The notes under the pieces: generated by a model
Databases searched by the model: none
Told to the model about the DNA's origin: nothing
Seen by the model: the letters and a program-made list of their open reading frames with translations, nothing else
NCBI GenBank assembly: GCA_019894875.1
Contig: JAGXNR010000035.1
Span: forward strand, 1-27,317
Reading direction: 5' to 3'
DNA: 27,317 bases
Source: Promethearchaeota archaeon
GTDB lineage: Archaea > Asgardarchaeota > Lokiarchaeia > Sigynarchaeales > SOKP01
In this document: positions 14,589 to 24,905 of the stretch, one piece after another
How positions within the stretch are numbered: the stretch's first letter is position 1
Layout: each line of letters begins with the position of its first letter
Program-made: the position numbers and the translations under genes

Positions 14589-16364
14589 ATGAAAGTCATT
14601 CTTATATTATTTGATACACTAAACAAACATTTTTTACCTCCCTATGGTAATAATTGGGTACAGGCACCTAATTTTAAAAGATTAGCAGAAAAAACAGTAA
14701 TTTTTGATAATTCTTATTGTGGGAGTTTAATGTGTATCCCTGCTAGAAGAGAACTTCATACAGGTAGACATAACTTTTTACATAGAAGTTGGGGACCTAT
14801 GGAACCTTTTGATGACTCAATGCCGGAAATATTAAAGAATAATGGTGTTTATTCTCATCTTGTAAGTGATCATTATCATTATTGGGAAGACGGAGGGTGC
14901 ACATACCATAATAGATATAATTCGTGGGAAATTGTTCGAGGTCATGAAGGAGATCCTTGGAAAGGAGAAGTAAGAGACCCCGATATCCCTGAAACCGTAC
15001 CTAATATGCGAGAAAATTGGCCTCACTGGCGTCAAGATTGGGTAAATCGAAAGTATATGCAGAAAGAGGAAGATCAGCCTCAAGCAGGAACATTTAAGTT
15101 AGGATTAGAATTTATTGATAGGAATCATATGGAAGATAATTGGTTCCTACATATTGAAACATTTGATCCCCACGAGCCTTATTTTACTCAACAAAAATAT
15201 AAAGATTTATACAAGCATGAATATGACGGTCCTCATTTCGACTGGCCGAATTATGGGATAGTTACAGAAACTGAAGAGCAAGTACAGCATGTTAGAAAAG
15301 AATATGCTGCCTCTCTAAGCATGTGTGATACTTATCTTGGCAAGATTCTTGACATTATGGATGAAAAAGATATGTGGAAAGATACAATGTTAATTATTAC
15401 TACGGATCACGGCTTTCTCTTGGGGGAAAAAGATTGGTGGGCGAAGGGAGTACAACCTATATATAATGAAATTGCTCAAATACCTTTTTTTATATGGGAT
15501 CCTAGATCAGGTAAGAAGAATGAAAGAAGAAAAGCTCTTGTACAAACCACGGATATTGTACCTACAATTCTCGAATTTTTTGGGATAGAACGTACAAAGG
15601 ATATGCTGGGTAAAGTCCTAAAAGAAACTATTGATTCAGATACAAAAATAAGGGAATTTGGGTTGTTTGGAACCCATGGAGCTCATGTAAACATTACAGA
15701 TGGACGATATGTTTACATGAGAGGGCCTACTAATTTTTTAAATCAACCTCTTTATGAATATACGCTTATGCCCACCCATATGCGTGGATTTTTTACGATT
15801 AATGAGTTGAAAACAGTCGAAATAGCAGATCCGTTTAGCTTTACGAAGGGAACTAAGCTTATGAGAACTGAATCAAGAATGGGATATATAAATCCTTATA
15901 TTTTTGGGAGTTTGCTTTTTGATCTTCAAGATGATCCTCATCAAGAAAATCCAATAATTAATCCTGAAATTGAGAAAAAGATGATCAGGGCATTGATCCA
16001 GAAAATGAAGGAAAATAATTCTCCAGTTGAGCAATTTGAGCGTCTTGGAATTCCTTATGATGGCGAAATTACAAACGATCATTTAGATTTAACTGAGAAT
16101 CGCTCAGGAATGAAAGATAAGATCGGGGATACTGAAATTTTGTGGAATAAAAAAGGAAAAAGCATGTATTCTCTTATTATGGGATATGTTCCCTCTCAGT
16201 TCCAAAAACAAACTAGTTTACTAATAGAAGAAGAGGTTAAAAAGAATAGTACCACTGAAATCGACGAAGATTTACTAATACAAGTGTTTGAAAAAATTCT
16301 TCCTAAAAACTATATTCCATTAATTAGAAACATGACCAAATTAGTTAAAACTAAGGGAAAATAA
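14589..16364 (+). CDS. Arylsulfatase-family sulfatase, Cys-type, cytosolic
   Basis: The protein (591 residues) belongs to the alkaline phosphatase/sulfatase superfamily, S1 type. The formylglycine motif is MCIPARRELHTGR: Cys49-x-Pro-x-Arg, the Cys being converted to formylglycine. The usual N-terminal metal Asp pair appears as FDTL (Asp9), HIETFDPHEPY is the central metal/substrate segment, and TTDHG (Asp273, His274) with Lys286 completes the site. It hydrolyses sulfate esters; the substrate is unknown. There is no signal peptide, so it acts in the cytosol on imported or internal compounds. A C-terminal stretch of about 100 residues beyond the usual fold is charged and unrecognised. The dedicated maturase follows directly, implying one operon. 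Confidence 0.92.
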   Translation: MKVILILFDTLNKHFLPPYGNNWVQAPNFKRLAEKTVIFDNSYCGSLMCIPARRELHTGRHNFLHRSWGPMEPFDDSMPEILKNNGVYSHLVSDHYHYWEDGGCTYHNRYNSWEIVRGHEGDPWKGEVRDPDIPETVPNMRENWPHWRQDWVNRKYMQKEEDQPQAGTFKLGLEFIDRNHMEDNWFLHIETFDPHEPYFTQQKYKDLYKHEYDGPHFDWPNYGIVTETEEQVQHVRKEYAASLSMCDTYLGKILDIMDEKDMWKDTMLIITTDHGFLLGEKDWWAKGVQPIYNEIAQIPFFIWDPRSGKKNERRKALVQTTDIVPTILEFFGIERTKDMLGKVLKETIDSDTKIREFGLFGTHGAHVNITDGRYVYMRGPTNFLNQPLYEYTLMPTHMRGFFTINELKTVEIADPFSFTKGTKLMRTESRMGYINPYIFGSLLFDLQDDPHQENPIINPEIEKKMIRALIQKMKENNSPVEQFERLGIPYDGEITNDHLDLTENRSGMKDKIGDTEILWNKKGKSMYSLIMGYVPSQFQKQTSLLIEEEVKKNSTTEIDEDLLIQVFEKILPKNYIPLIRNMTKLVKTKGK

Positions 16365-16395
16365 ACCAAAACTGAAGTTGTATATTAAAAAAAAT

Positions 16396-17604
16396 ATGAA
16401 ACCTTTCTCATTACTGATCAAACCTGCTTCTGCTGATTGTAATCTCAGATGTCAATATTGCTTTTATATTGATCACCTTAAGATTGTTGAAAATCAACCC
16501 AGAATGTCAGAAGATATACTAGAAAGTATGATAGCGGGGTACATGCAGACAAATCAAAACAATAATTATGCCTTTGGGTGGCAAGGTGGTGAACCAACCA
16601 TGATGGGTTTGAAATTCTTTAAAAAAGTTGTAGAACTCCAGACAAAATACGCACCACCTAATGCAGTTATAAGTAATGGGTTGCAAACAAATGGAACACT
16701 TATTACCAATGACATGGCACAGTTTTTTGCTGAATACAGGTTTCTTATTGGTGTAAGTCTTGATGGACCGGAATATCTGCACGATTTTTATAGAAAAACG
16801 ATTGGACTTAAACCAACACATTCCCAAGTATTACGTGGAATAAGTCACTTAGAGAAACACAATGTTGAATTTAATATCCTTACTTTAATAAATGATAAGA
16901 CTGTAAATAAGGCAAGTGAGATTTACAACTATTTAAAAGAAAAAGGTTTTTTGTACCATCAGTATATTCCCTGTGTTGAATTTGATGAAAAAGGTAAACT
17001 CAAACCATTTTCGATTACAGGAGAAGACTGGGGGAATTTTCTTTGCGATATATTTGATCAGTGGGTAAAAGAAGATATAAATAAGGTCTCAATTCGATTA
17101 TTTGATTCTATCTTGAATTATTTGGTATCTGGGATATATAGTGTTTGTTATATGGGAAATAATTGCTGTCAATATTTCGTGGTAGAATATGATGGCAATG
17201 TATATCCTTGTGATTTTTTTGTTCGAAAAGATTTGTTACTAGGGAATGTAAGAACACATAGTTGGAATGATTTCTTAAATTCAGCATTATATCATGCTTT
17301 TGGTAGTCAAAAAGCAGAATTCAATACTAGTTGCAATAATTGTCAATTTATTAATTTATGTCATGGAGACTGTCAAAAACATCGACAAAATCTTACAAAC
17401 TCTTCAAAAACTTTAAGTATATTATGCAAGGGATGGAAAAAGTTTTTCGTTAATAATTTACCTCGATTTAAAGTTATAGCAGATCAAATAAAGAAAAATA
17501 AAGAATTGAATTCATCATTTCAAATTAAAGTAAAAAAAATTGGTCGAAATTCACTATGTCCTTGCAAGAGTGGAAAAAAATACAAGGATTGTTGTTTAAG
17601 ATGA
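16396..17604 (+). CDS. Anaerobic sulfatase-maturating enzyme (radical SAM/SPASM) with SEC-C tail
   Basis: This enzyme oxidises the sulfatase Cys to formylglycine without oxygen. From ATG at 16396 (402 residues), the SAM cluster is Cys15-x3-Cys19-x2-Cys22 in ADCNLRCQYCFY, followed by FGWQGGEPTMMG and the SLDGPEYLHD segment typical of anSME. The SPASM region supplies the auxiliary cluster Cys (NNCCQYF, YPCDFF, CNNCQFINLCHGDCQKHR). The last 21 residues are a SEC-C zinc motif (LCPCKSGKKYKDCC), an appendage that may bind partner protein. An in-frame TTG at 16378 is a possible earlier start. It lies 31 bases after the sulfatase stop. The Cys-type sulfatase motif and the maturase fit each other exactly. 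Confidence 0.92.
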   Translation: MKPFSLLIKPASADCNLRCQYCFYIDHLKIVENQPRMSEDILESMIAGYMQTNQNNNYAFGWQGGEPTMMGLKFFKKVVELQTKYAPPNAVISNGLQTNGTLITNDMAQFFAEYRFLIGVSLDGPEYLHDFYRKTIGLKPTHSQVLRGISHLEKHNVEFNILTLINDKTVNKASEIYNYLKEKGFLYHQYIPCVEFDEKGKLKPFSITGEDWGNFLCDIFDQWVKEDINKVSIRLFDSILNYLVSGIYSVCYMGNNCCQYFVVEYDGNVYPCDFFVRKDLLLGNVRTHSWNDFLNSALYHAFGSQKAEFNTSCNNCQFINLCHGDCQKHRQNLTNSSKTLSILCKGWKKFFVNNLPRFKVIADQIKKNKELNSSFQIKVKKIGRNSLCPCKSGKKYKDCCLR

Positions 17605-17747
17605 ATATATATATATATTAACTCAAAGCTTAATATATTTATTGCACCTAGATCTGAAATTTAAAATAAAACTTTAAAAGTAAATGACATTGCATTCAAT
17701 AACAAAATATATTTTTAGTTTTAAAAAAATTTAGGTTGATAATCAAA

Positions 17748-18173
17748 ATGGTTGACGCAAATTTAATAAAGGAATTAAAAGAAATGAGAGAAAAGGGTCC
17801 AGGCGCACCTTCTGACGCTCTTAAAATGTATGAATTCATGAAGCAACTGGCAGCCGAAAATGATGAATTAAAAGAAGAACTTGAGGATATTGACACAATA
17901 CTTGTCCAACAAGAAGTAACTGATATAAATTTTGTATATTGGATAAAATTTGGTGAAGGTACCGTTGAATACGCTGAAGGACCAAGTGACGATGCAACTG
18001 TCACTATGAAAGCAGCACAAGCAACTTGGAGTGGATTGAGTTCAGGTGAAATTGATTCTACCAGCGCATATATGTCTGGAGATCTTGTTATTGAAGGAAA
18101 TCTGCAGGACGCAATTGCCTATGGAGAGATCCTCGGGCTCGCTATGGAACTTGGTGCAGAACTTCTCGAATAA
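17748..18173 (+). CDS. SCP2 sterol-transfer domain protein
   Basis: This 141-residue acidic protein carries an SCP2-like lipid-binding domain: the beta-strand series INFVYWIKFGEGTVEYAEGP, DATVTMKAAQATWSGL, then the MSGDLVIEGNLQDAIAYGEIL helix region typical of SCP2. About 45 N-terminal residues form a charged helical lead-in. Such domains bind hydrophobic ligands such as lipids or acyl-CoA; the ligand here is unknown. The start is ATG at 17748, behind AGGTTGAT at 17732-17739; the TTG at 17736 lies inside that element and is rejected. It is monocistronic in appearance, with 143 empty AT-rich bases before it (including an AT-dinucleotide run near 17605) and a strong T-run after. Confidence 0.85.
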   Translation: MVDANLIKELKEMREKGPGAPSDALKMYEFMKQLAAENDELKEELEDIDTILVQQEVTDINFVYWIKFGEGTVEYAEGPSDDATVTMKAAQATWSGLSSGEIDSTSAYMSGDLVIEGNLQDAIAYGEILGLAMELGAELLE

Positions 18174-18208
18174 TAATTTTATTGCTTAAAATCCTTTCTA
18201 TAATTTAC

Positions 18209-18217
18209 TTTTTTTTT
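18209..18217 (+). terminator. T-run terminator after the SCP2 gene
   Basis: Nine consecutive T bases lie 36 bases after the stop, with a T/A-rich flank. T-runs are sufficient for archaeal RNA polymerase termination. Confidence 0.5.
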
Positions 18218-18305
18218 AAATATTTCTATTTCAAAAATATAATTAGTTAAGGAAATTCTATAGAAAATCTTTTATGGTTTGATTTTTTTAAATATTTGTG
18301 ATTTT

Positions 18306-19049
18306 ATGCATAAGTTGGAAAGTTTATTAACTCAGTGGAAATTAAATCCACAGAAACCTATTCGTGTCGTAGCTTTTGGCTCAAGTAACACTGAACTTCA
18401 TTGGCACTCACTCGGACATTTTAATTGGTTTTCGTGGTTATCAAGTGCTATGAGAGAGTGGGTTGGTAGATTTGTCACAACAATCAATTCCGGGATTGGG
18501 GGGGAGACGTCAAAAGATCTTTTAATGAGAATTGATAGAGATGTGCTTTCTTTTAATCCTGATCTCGTTATTATAACAATTGGAGGTAATGACACATGGA
18601 AAGGTCTAACAATTCAAGAATATCAGGATTTTTTAACTCAAACGGTAGAAAAAATTAAAGATATAAATGCTCTACCAGTACTTCAAACATATTATTGCCT
18701 ACTCTATAATCAAATGGATAAAGTTTTTCAACTCTTTCCTCAGTTTGTTGAAGTAAATAGAAATTTGTCAAATGAGATGAATATTCCCCTAATTGACCAG
18801 TATAAATATTTCTCACCATTTTATGAAAATGAACCAGAAAACTATAAAGAATTAATGCTAGATGGATTGCATGTAAACCCTATAGGTAATGCGATAATGG
18901 GTATTATAGCATGTCGATTATTCTCATTACCAGACCCATTCTTTATGGATAAATCATTTTGGAATAAAGTAGAGAAAAAATTACTCAATATGGGTAAGTA
19001 TATTGAATTTCCATCAAGAATTCCTTATCCCGTAAAAAAAGAGGAGTAG
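18306..19049 (+). CDS. SGNH/GDSL-family hydrolase
   Basis: The four SGNH blocks are visible in the 247-residue protein: block I FGSSNTE with catalytic Ser27 (the usual Asp of GDS is Ser), block II Gly65 in SGIGGETS, block III Asn95 in IGGNDTW, and block V DGLHVN with Asp186 and His189. Such enzymes hydrolyse esters, including acetyl groups on carbohydrates, or act as lipases. There is no signal peptide, so it is intracellular. ATG at 18306 is preferred; a TTG at 18279 would add nine hydrophobic residues. It lies tail to tail with the GH1 gene (four bases), and near the sulfatase, so removal of acyl groups from a glycan is a fair guess. Confidence 0.88.
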   Translation: MHKLESLLTQWKLNPQKPIRVVAFGSSNTELHWHSLGHFNWFSWLSSAMREWVGRFVTTINSGIGGETSKDLLMRIDRDVLSFNPDLVIITIGGNDTWKGLTIQEYQDFLTQTVEKIKDINALPVLQTYYCLLYNQMDKVFQLFPQFVEVNRNLSNEMNIPLIDQYKYFSPFYENEPENYKELMLDGLHVNPIGNAIMGIIACRLFSLPDPFFMDKSFWNKVEKKLLNMGKYIEFPSRIPYPVKKEE

Positions 19050-19053
19050 AAAT

Positions 19054-20430
<1,377 letters not shown>

Positions 20431-20534
20431 TTAACATTCTTTATTTAATTCTTTTGAGATTGAAATTTGATATTCAATAAAAGTTTTAATAAAATTTTTG
20501 ATTAAATGCATTCAATTAAAAATATTTTTGAAAG

Positions 20535-21719
20535 GTGGAAACTATAAATTCAATAGAACGTGTAAGAGCAGCACTTAATTTTAAAAGCCCAGATAAAGTT
20601 CCCGTTTGGAAATTTGGTAAAGAAAGTGATATTTTTACACTTTTTAGCGTCCCCTCTAAAACTTGGCGACCTGGACATTATGAAAATGAGAAAGGATTAT
20701 TCCCCCATGTAAATGAAAATTTAATAAAGTATGGATTATGGAAATGGGAAGAACCAGAATGGGCTAAAGATCCTAAATATAATGATTGGATGAGTTTACC
20801 AAGGGAAGAAATTGATGAGTTTGGGACCATATGGATAATAGGTGGCATTAACACCATGGGACACCCTGGAAGACCCACACTGACAGATTACAGCAAAATA
20901 GAAGAATATTTCGAAAAATATACACCAAATTTTGATGAAGAAGATAGATATTCCTTTGTTATTCAGAGAAGTAAAGGAACAGCAAAAGAAAAATACCGTA
21001 TGTGTGCTTTCGGTCTCGGACCATTTCAAATTGCAAGTCAGATGAGGGGATTCTCCCAATATTTACTTGACCATAAAAGGAATAAGGATAATCTCAAGCA
21101 GCTTCTAGATATCCTTACAGAAATCTTTGTAAACCAGGAAAAAATGTGGGTTAAATATGGTGCAGATCCTCATGGCTTCGTAGTTTACGATGATTTGGGT
21201 GAACAAAGTGGCCCATTTTTCAGTCCGAAGTTATTCGAAGAATTCTATGAACCAGTTTATAAACGACTGATTGATACTGCCCATGATTTAGGATGCGATT
21301 TTCATCTACATTGTTGCGGAAAAATTGATCCAATAATCCCTTTGTTTACTGATTGGGGATTAGATGCTTTAGAACTGGATAGTCCTCGCATGACAGGTTA
21401 CCCCGAATTGAATCAATTTCGTGGAAAGATAATGATGTGGGGGTGTATCAATATTCAATCAATCTATTCTCTAGGAACACCAGAAGAGTGTGAACGAGAA
21501 GTTTGGCATATGATTCGCAATCTGGGAACTCGCAAAGGAGGATTTGGTGCATATTTTTATCCTCAAACAGATCATATTCAAGCTCCTGAAACAAATGTTA
21601 ACGCTTTCACTAAGGGTTTAGAAAAATATGGTGTTTACGCTAATATTCCCGAGTATTGGTGGATATATCCCGTTATGGATAAATGGAAAAATAAGGAAGT
21701 TCCCCCATTACCCCCATAA
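20535..21719 (+). CDS. UroD/MtaA-like methyltransferase family protein
   Basis: The 394-residue protein has the uroporphyrinogen decarboxylase fold used both by HemE and by zinc corrinoid methyltransferases such as MtaA. The segment FHLHCCGKI (His259, Cys261) is the HxC zinc ligand pair of methyltransferases, and a further Cys304 in WGCINIQ may be the third ligand. Arg residues of HemE that hold porphyrin carboxylates were not recognised, so a methyl-transfer role on methylated compounds is more likely than haem synthesis. No corrinoid protein is beside it. The start is GTG at 20535; AAAGGTGG overlaps that codon and also sits well before an in-frame ATA at 20544. It is divergent from the GH1 gene. 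Confidence 0.85.
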   Translation: METINSIERVRAALNFKSPDKVPVWKFGKESDIFTLFSVPSKTWRPGHYENEKGLFPHVNENLIKYGLWKWEEPEWAKDPKYNDWMSLPREEIDEFGTIWIIGGINTMGHPGRPTLTDYSKIEEYFEKYTPNFDEEDRYSFVIQRSKGTAKEKYRMCAFGLGPFQIASQMRGFSQYLLDHKRNKDNLKQLLDILTEIFVNQEKMWVKYGADPHGFVVYDDLGEQSGPFFSPKLFEEFYEPVYKRLIDTAHDLGCDFHLHCCGKIDPIIPLFTDWGLDALELDSPRMTGYPELNQFRGKIMMWGCINIQSIYSLGTPEECEREVWHMIRNLGTRKGGFGAYFYPQTDHIQAPETNVNAFTKGLEKYGVYANIPEYWWIYPVMDKWKNKEVPPLPP

Positions 21720-21834
21720 GGAATATTCATACTCTTAATCATATTATTCGTAATAATCAAGCAAAGGATTATGAAAAAAGTCTTTAAAGTAAGAATACTT
21801 CTATGGTTTAATAATTAATAGACTAGATATCAAT

Positions 21835-22581
21835 ATGAATGAGATAATTTCTGACCTTGGAGTTGTCGGAATTACATACTTTTACGTTATATTAACCATT
21901 TTTATCCCTTTAATATTACATAAAAAAGGAAAAATTTCTAAATTTTCAGCACGAAAAACTGTACATTTATCCGCAGGATTAGCCATATTAAGCTCCCCGT
22001 TTTATTTTTGGCCATTTTGGCCGACGATTATTGCGAGTACACTTGCCTTACTCGTGTACTTTAGCTCTAAGAATTCAAAAGTAAAGCAACTAAAAGATCT
22101 TTACGATGCTATATCAGAAGAACAGGAAGAAGGGTTAAAAAGAGCCTTTCTTCAAGGTCCTTTTTTTTACTGTCTTTCAATTACTGCATTAGTTTTTATT
22201 TTTGGGCTTGTTGCCCCTGAAAGTTTTTATTTTCCTATCGCAGGTGTCTTAGTAATGATAATTTCAGACACATTAGCTTCAATCATAGGTAAACGATGGG
22301 GAAAAATAAATATTAGTTTACCCTGGACAAATTCAAAAAGAACTTTAGAAGGATCTTCTATGTTTTTCATAACTGCGTTTTTATTATGTTTTCTCTCTTT
22401 TTTTCTATTTGGATCACTTATTCCTGTTCAAGAATCGTTGTCTCTAATGACAATTTTAATTTATTCACTAATTACCAGTGGAATTGCGACTATAATAGAA
22501 TTAATATCTCCAAGCACATATGATGATTTAACAGTTCCATTAGGTAGTACTTTTATAATATATCTTTTAGCATTAATATAA
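21835..22581 (+). CDS. Polyprenol/phytol kinase-like membrane protein (SEC59/VTE5 family)
   Basis: This 248-residue integral membrane protein has about seven hydrophobic segments and the conserved motifs of the CTP-dependent dolichol/phytol/diacylglycerol kinase family: ARKTVHLSAG (39-48), the cytidylyl-site SDTLASIIGKRWG (144-156), NSKRTLEGSS (166-175), and the C-terminal IELISPSTYDDLTVPLG. Members phosphorylate long-chain isoprenoid alcohols at the membrane. It heads a run of isoprenoid lipid genes, so geranylgeraniol, or another polyprenol, is the probable substrate: salvage to the phosphate for reuse. The closely related CDP-archaeol synthase (CarS) has different signature segments, so it is the less likely reading. 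The start is ATG at 21835; no Shine-Dalgarno. Confidence 0.8.
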   Translation: MNEIISDLGVVGITYFYVILTIFIPLILHKKGKISKFSARKTVHLSAGLAILSSPFYFWPFWPTIIASTLALLVYFSSKNSKVKQLKDLYDAISEEQEEGLKRAFLQGPFFYCLSITALVFIFGLVAPESFYFPIAGVLVMIISDTLASIIGKRWGKINISLPWTNSKRTLEGSSMFFITAFLLCFLSFFLFGSLIPVQESLSLMTILIYSLITSGIATIIELISPSTYDDLTVPLGSTFIIYLLALI

Positions 22582-22650
22582 TCAATATCAATTTGTTTAA
22601 TCTAAATCAAACCAATTATCAATTTTAGTAAATTTTTATAAACAGTTATC

Positions 22651-24045
22651 ATGGAAAGCATACAACGCTCATTTGATGTTATTGTAGTCGGAGCAGGTAC
22701 GGGTGGTGCCATTGCTGCAAGATTTGCAGCAAAGAATGGGTTAGACGTGTGTTTAATTGACAGAAAACCAAGAGATCAAATTGGGAATAAAATTTGTGGA
22801 GATGCGGTAGGAAACGAAATTTTTGGGTTACTGAATATAAACCATCCAAAAAACGAGGAATTATCATGCCATATTAAGGGAGCAAAACTTTATTCCCCAA
22901 ATCTTAAGAAATGTCTTACTTTAGTCGATCCAAAACAAGCAGGTTACATCGTAAATAGATTAGAATTTGGTCAGCGATTATTAAATGAGGCTGTCGACGC
23001 GGGAATAAAACAGTTTTTAGATAAAACTATGGCTTTAGATCTAATTTACGAAAATGGAACTGTGACAGGATTAAAGGTAAAATTAGAAAATGGAGAAAAA
23101 ACTAATTTTAAGTCTAAAATTTTAATTGACGCAAGTGGGTTTTATTCTCCTTTGCGAAAACTTGTCAGAAGTTCATTAATTGAAAAAAATCTATCAAAAG
23201 AAGATAGTATTTTATGTTATCGAGAGATTGTAGAATTTTCCCCTAAAGATATAGAGGTACAAGATCCGGAGTATATCACAATTATCCTTGATCAAGAAAA
23301 GGCTCCAGGTGGGTATATCTGGTACTTCCCAAAAAATGAATCTTCCATAAATATTGGTTTAGGAGCCTTTATGGATTATAAGGGAAAAGTAAAGGACCTT
23401 TACCATAAACATGTTTTTCAAGAATATATTAAAACTCCTAAATATAAAATAATCTCTACAGGTGGGGGTGTTGTTCCTGTACGTAGACCATTATGGTCAT
23501 GCGCAGATAATGGGATTATACTCATTGGGGATTCCGCTTGTCAAGTGAATCCACTCCATGGTGGTGGGATTGATCCTTCAATGAGAGCAGGATTTTATGC
23601 TGCGCGTTCAGCAACACGTGCTATTGAAGAAAATAATTTTTCAATCAGTGCATTATGGGGATATAATCATCAAGTTATGACAAAATTCGGAGCAGAATTC
23701 GCTGCATTAGACTTATTGAGGATTGTCCTTCAAACTCTTTCAAATGATGATTTAAATTTTGGGTTAGAACGTGATTTATTAACCGGAGATGAAATCTTAG
23801 AAATTTCTTCGAAAGGAGAATTAAATTTATCAATCATTACTATGGCTAAAAAAGCAATTAAAGGAATTTCTCGCCCAAATCTATTGTTAGATTTAAATTT
23901 TCTCAGAATTAAAATGAATGAAATAAACAGACTCTATAAAAGCTTTCCAGATGTGTTAGATAGGTTTCCTGAATGGAAGGAGAAGGTAATTGGAATTTAT
24001 GACAAAATTAAAAAGATGATTGTAAAATCTAAAAAAATGAAATGA
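22651..24045 (+). CDS. Geranylgeranyl reductase family FAD enzyme (digeranylgeranylglycerophospholipid reductase)
   Basis: This flavoprotein saturates the geranylgeranyl chains of archaeal membrane lipids. It begins with the FAD-binding Rossmann motif VVGAGTGGAIAA followed by LIDRK. KICGDAVG is the substrate-side active loop, PGGYIWYFP (219-227) is the PxxYxWxFP motif that defines the family, and GDSACQVNPLHGGGI (293-307) is the second FAD motif. The tail to 464 residues is helical and basic. It lies 69 bases after the polyprenol kinase and 10 before GGGPS. Paralogues also reduce other isoprenoids, so the exact lipid intermediate is not fixed by sequence alone. Confidence 0.93.
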   Translation: MESIQRSFDVIVVGAGTGGAIAARFAAKNGLDVCLIDRKPRDQIGNKICGDAVGNEIFGLLNINHPKNEELSCHIKGAKLYSPNLKKCLTLVDPKQAGYIVNRLEFGQRLLNEAVDAGIKQFLDKTMALDLIYENGTVTGLKVKLENGEKTNFKSKILIDASGFYSPLRKLVRSSLIEKNLSKEDSILCYREIVEFSPKDIEVQDPEYITIILDQEKAPGGYIWYFPKNESSINIGLGAFMDYKGKVKDLYHKHVFQEYIKTPKYKIISTGGGVVPVRRPLWSCADNGIILIGDSACQVNPLHGGGIDPSMRAGFYAARSATRAIEENNFSISALWGYNHQVMTKFGAEFAALDLLRIVLQTLSNDDLNFGLERDLLTGDEILEISSKGELNLSIITMAKKAIKGISRPNLLLDLNFLRIKMNEINRLYKSFPDVLDRFPEWKEKVIGIYDKIKKMIVKSKKMK

Positions 24046-24055
24046 AGATTAAGAT

Positions 24056-24880
24056 GTGAATAAAATGGTCGATATAGTAATAGATGAATATATTGAAAAA
24101 AGCACCTATGAATATATAATAAAGAAACTAAACAGTGAGGGTGTCTTACATTTTTCTTTAATCGATCCAGATCCTATGAGGCAAAATCCACACAAAGTCG
24201 CAAAGATGGCTAAATTTGCTGAAGAAGCGGGTACAGATGCTATACTAATTGGTGGAAGTACTATTTTTAATCAAGGATTTGTAGATAAAACTGTACTTGC
24301 TGTAAAAAGCGAAGTTAATATACCAGTAATTATTTTTCCAGGAGGGGCTAGCAATATCTCTCACCATGCTGATGCTATTTTGTTTATGTCATTATTAAAT
24401 TCCTCAGATCCTTACTTTATTGTTGGGCAACAAGCTCTTGCATCTTTTACAATTAAAAGTGCAAATTTAGAATATATTTCAATGGCTTATTTAATAATTG
24501 AGCCCGGTGCAAGTGCAGGATGGATAGGAAATGCTAAGTTATTACCCAGAAACAAACCTAAATTAACAATGGCTTATGCCTTAGCTGCTGAAATGTATGG
24601 ATTTAAAATGATCTATCTAGAAGCAGGATCAGGTAGTGAAAAGATTCCTACAGAACATATAGCAACATGTTCACAAATCCTAAATATCCCAATAATTGCT
24701 GGAGGTGGTGTCCAAAATAAAGAGGACGCAAGAGAGTTTGTCGAAGCAGGAGCAGATATCATAGTTATGGGAACATATCTCGAAAATCATATATTAAAAG
24801 ATAATGGAAATTCTTTAAAAGAAATAATTGATGAAATTAAAAATACTGGAAAAACTCAGAAGAAGAATTTTCCTGTTTAG
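24056..24880 (+). CDS. Geranylgeranylglyceryl phosphate synthase
   Basis: GGGPS forms the first ether bond of archaeal lipids by joining sn-glycerol-1-phosphate to geranylgeranyl diphosphate. The 274-residue TIM-barrel shows the LIDPDP motif (35-40), DAILIGGST, the YLEAGSGS phosphate-binding stretch, AGGGVQNKEDA and ADIIVMGTYLE. This is the PcrB/GGGPS-type order. The length and insertions fit the group II archaeal enzymes. The start may be GTG at 24056 or ATG at 24065 (MVDIVIDEY); the Shine-Dalgarno does not decide. It is in one operon with the reductase and the UbiA enzyme. Confidence 0.94.
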   Translation: MNKMVDIVIDEYIEKSTYEYIIKKLNSEGVLHFSLIDPDPMRQNPHKVAKMAKFAEEAGTDAILIGGSTIFNQGFVDKTVLAVKSEVNIPVIIFPGGASNISHHADAILFMSLLNSSDPYFIVGQQALASFTIKSANLEYISMAYLIIEPGASAGWIGNAKLLPRNKPKLTMAYALAAEMYGFKMIYLEAGSGSEKIPTEHIATCSQILNIPIIAGGGVQNKEDAREFVEAGADIIVMGTYLENHILKDNGNSLKEIIDEIKNTGKTQKKNFPV

Positions 24881-24905
24881 TTAAAATTGTATGTGGAGCT
24901 GAATC

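Noticed and set aside
17605..17622. AT-dinucleotide run after the maturase gene
   Set aside because: A short low-complexity tract in an AT-rich spacer; no sign of function.
20531..20546. ATA at 20544 as the start of the UroD-like gene
   Set aside because: An in-frame GTG at 20535 is a normal start, so nothing forces ATA, although the Shine-Dalgarno-like AAAGGTGG is better placed for it.
22636..22645. TATA-like TTTTTATAAA before the geranylgeranyl reductase
   Set aside because: It is only about 6-15 bases before the ATG, too close for an archaeal TATA box serving that start.
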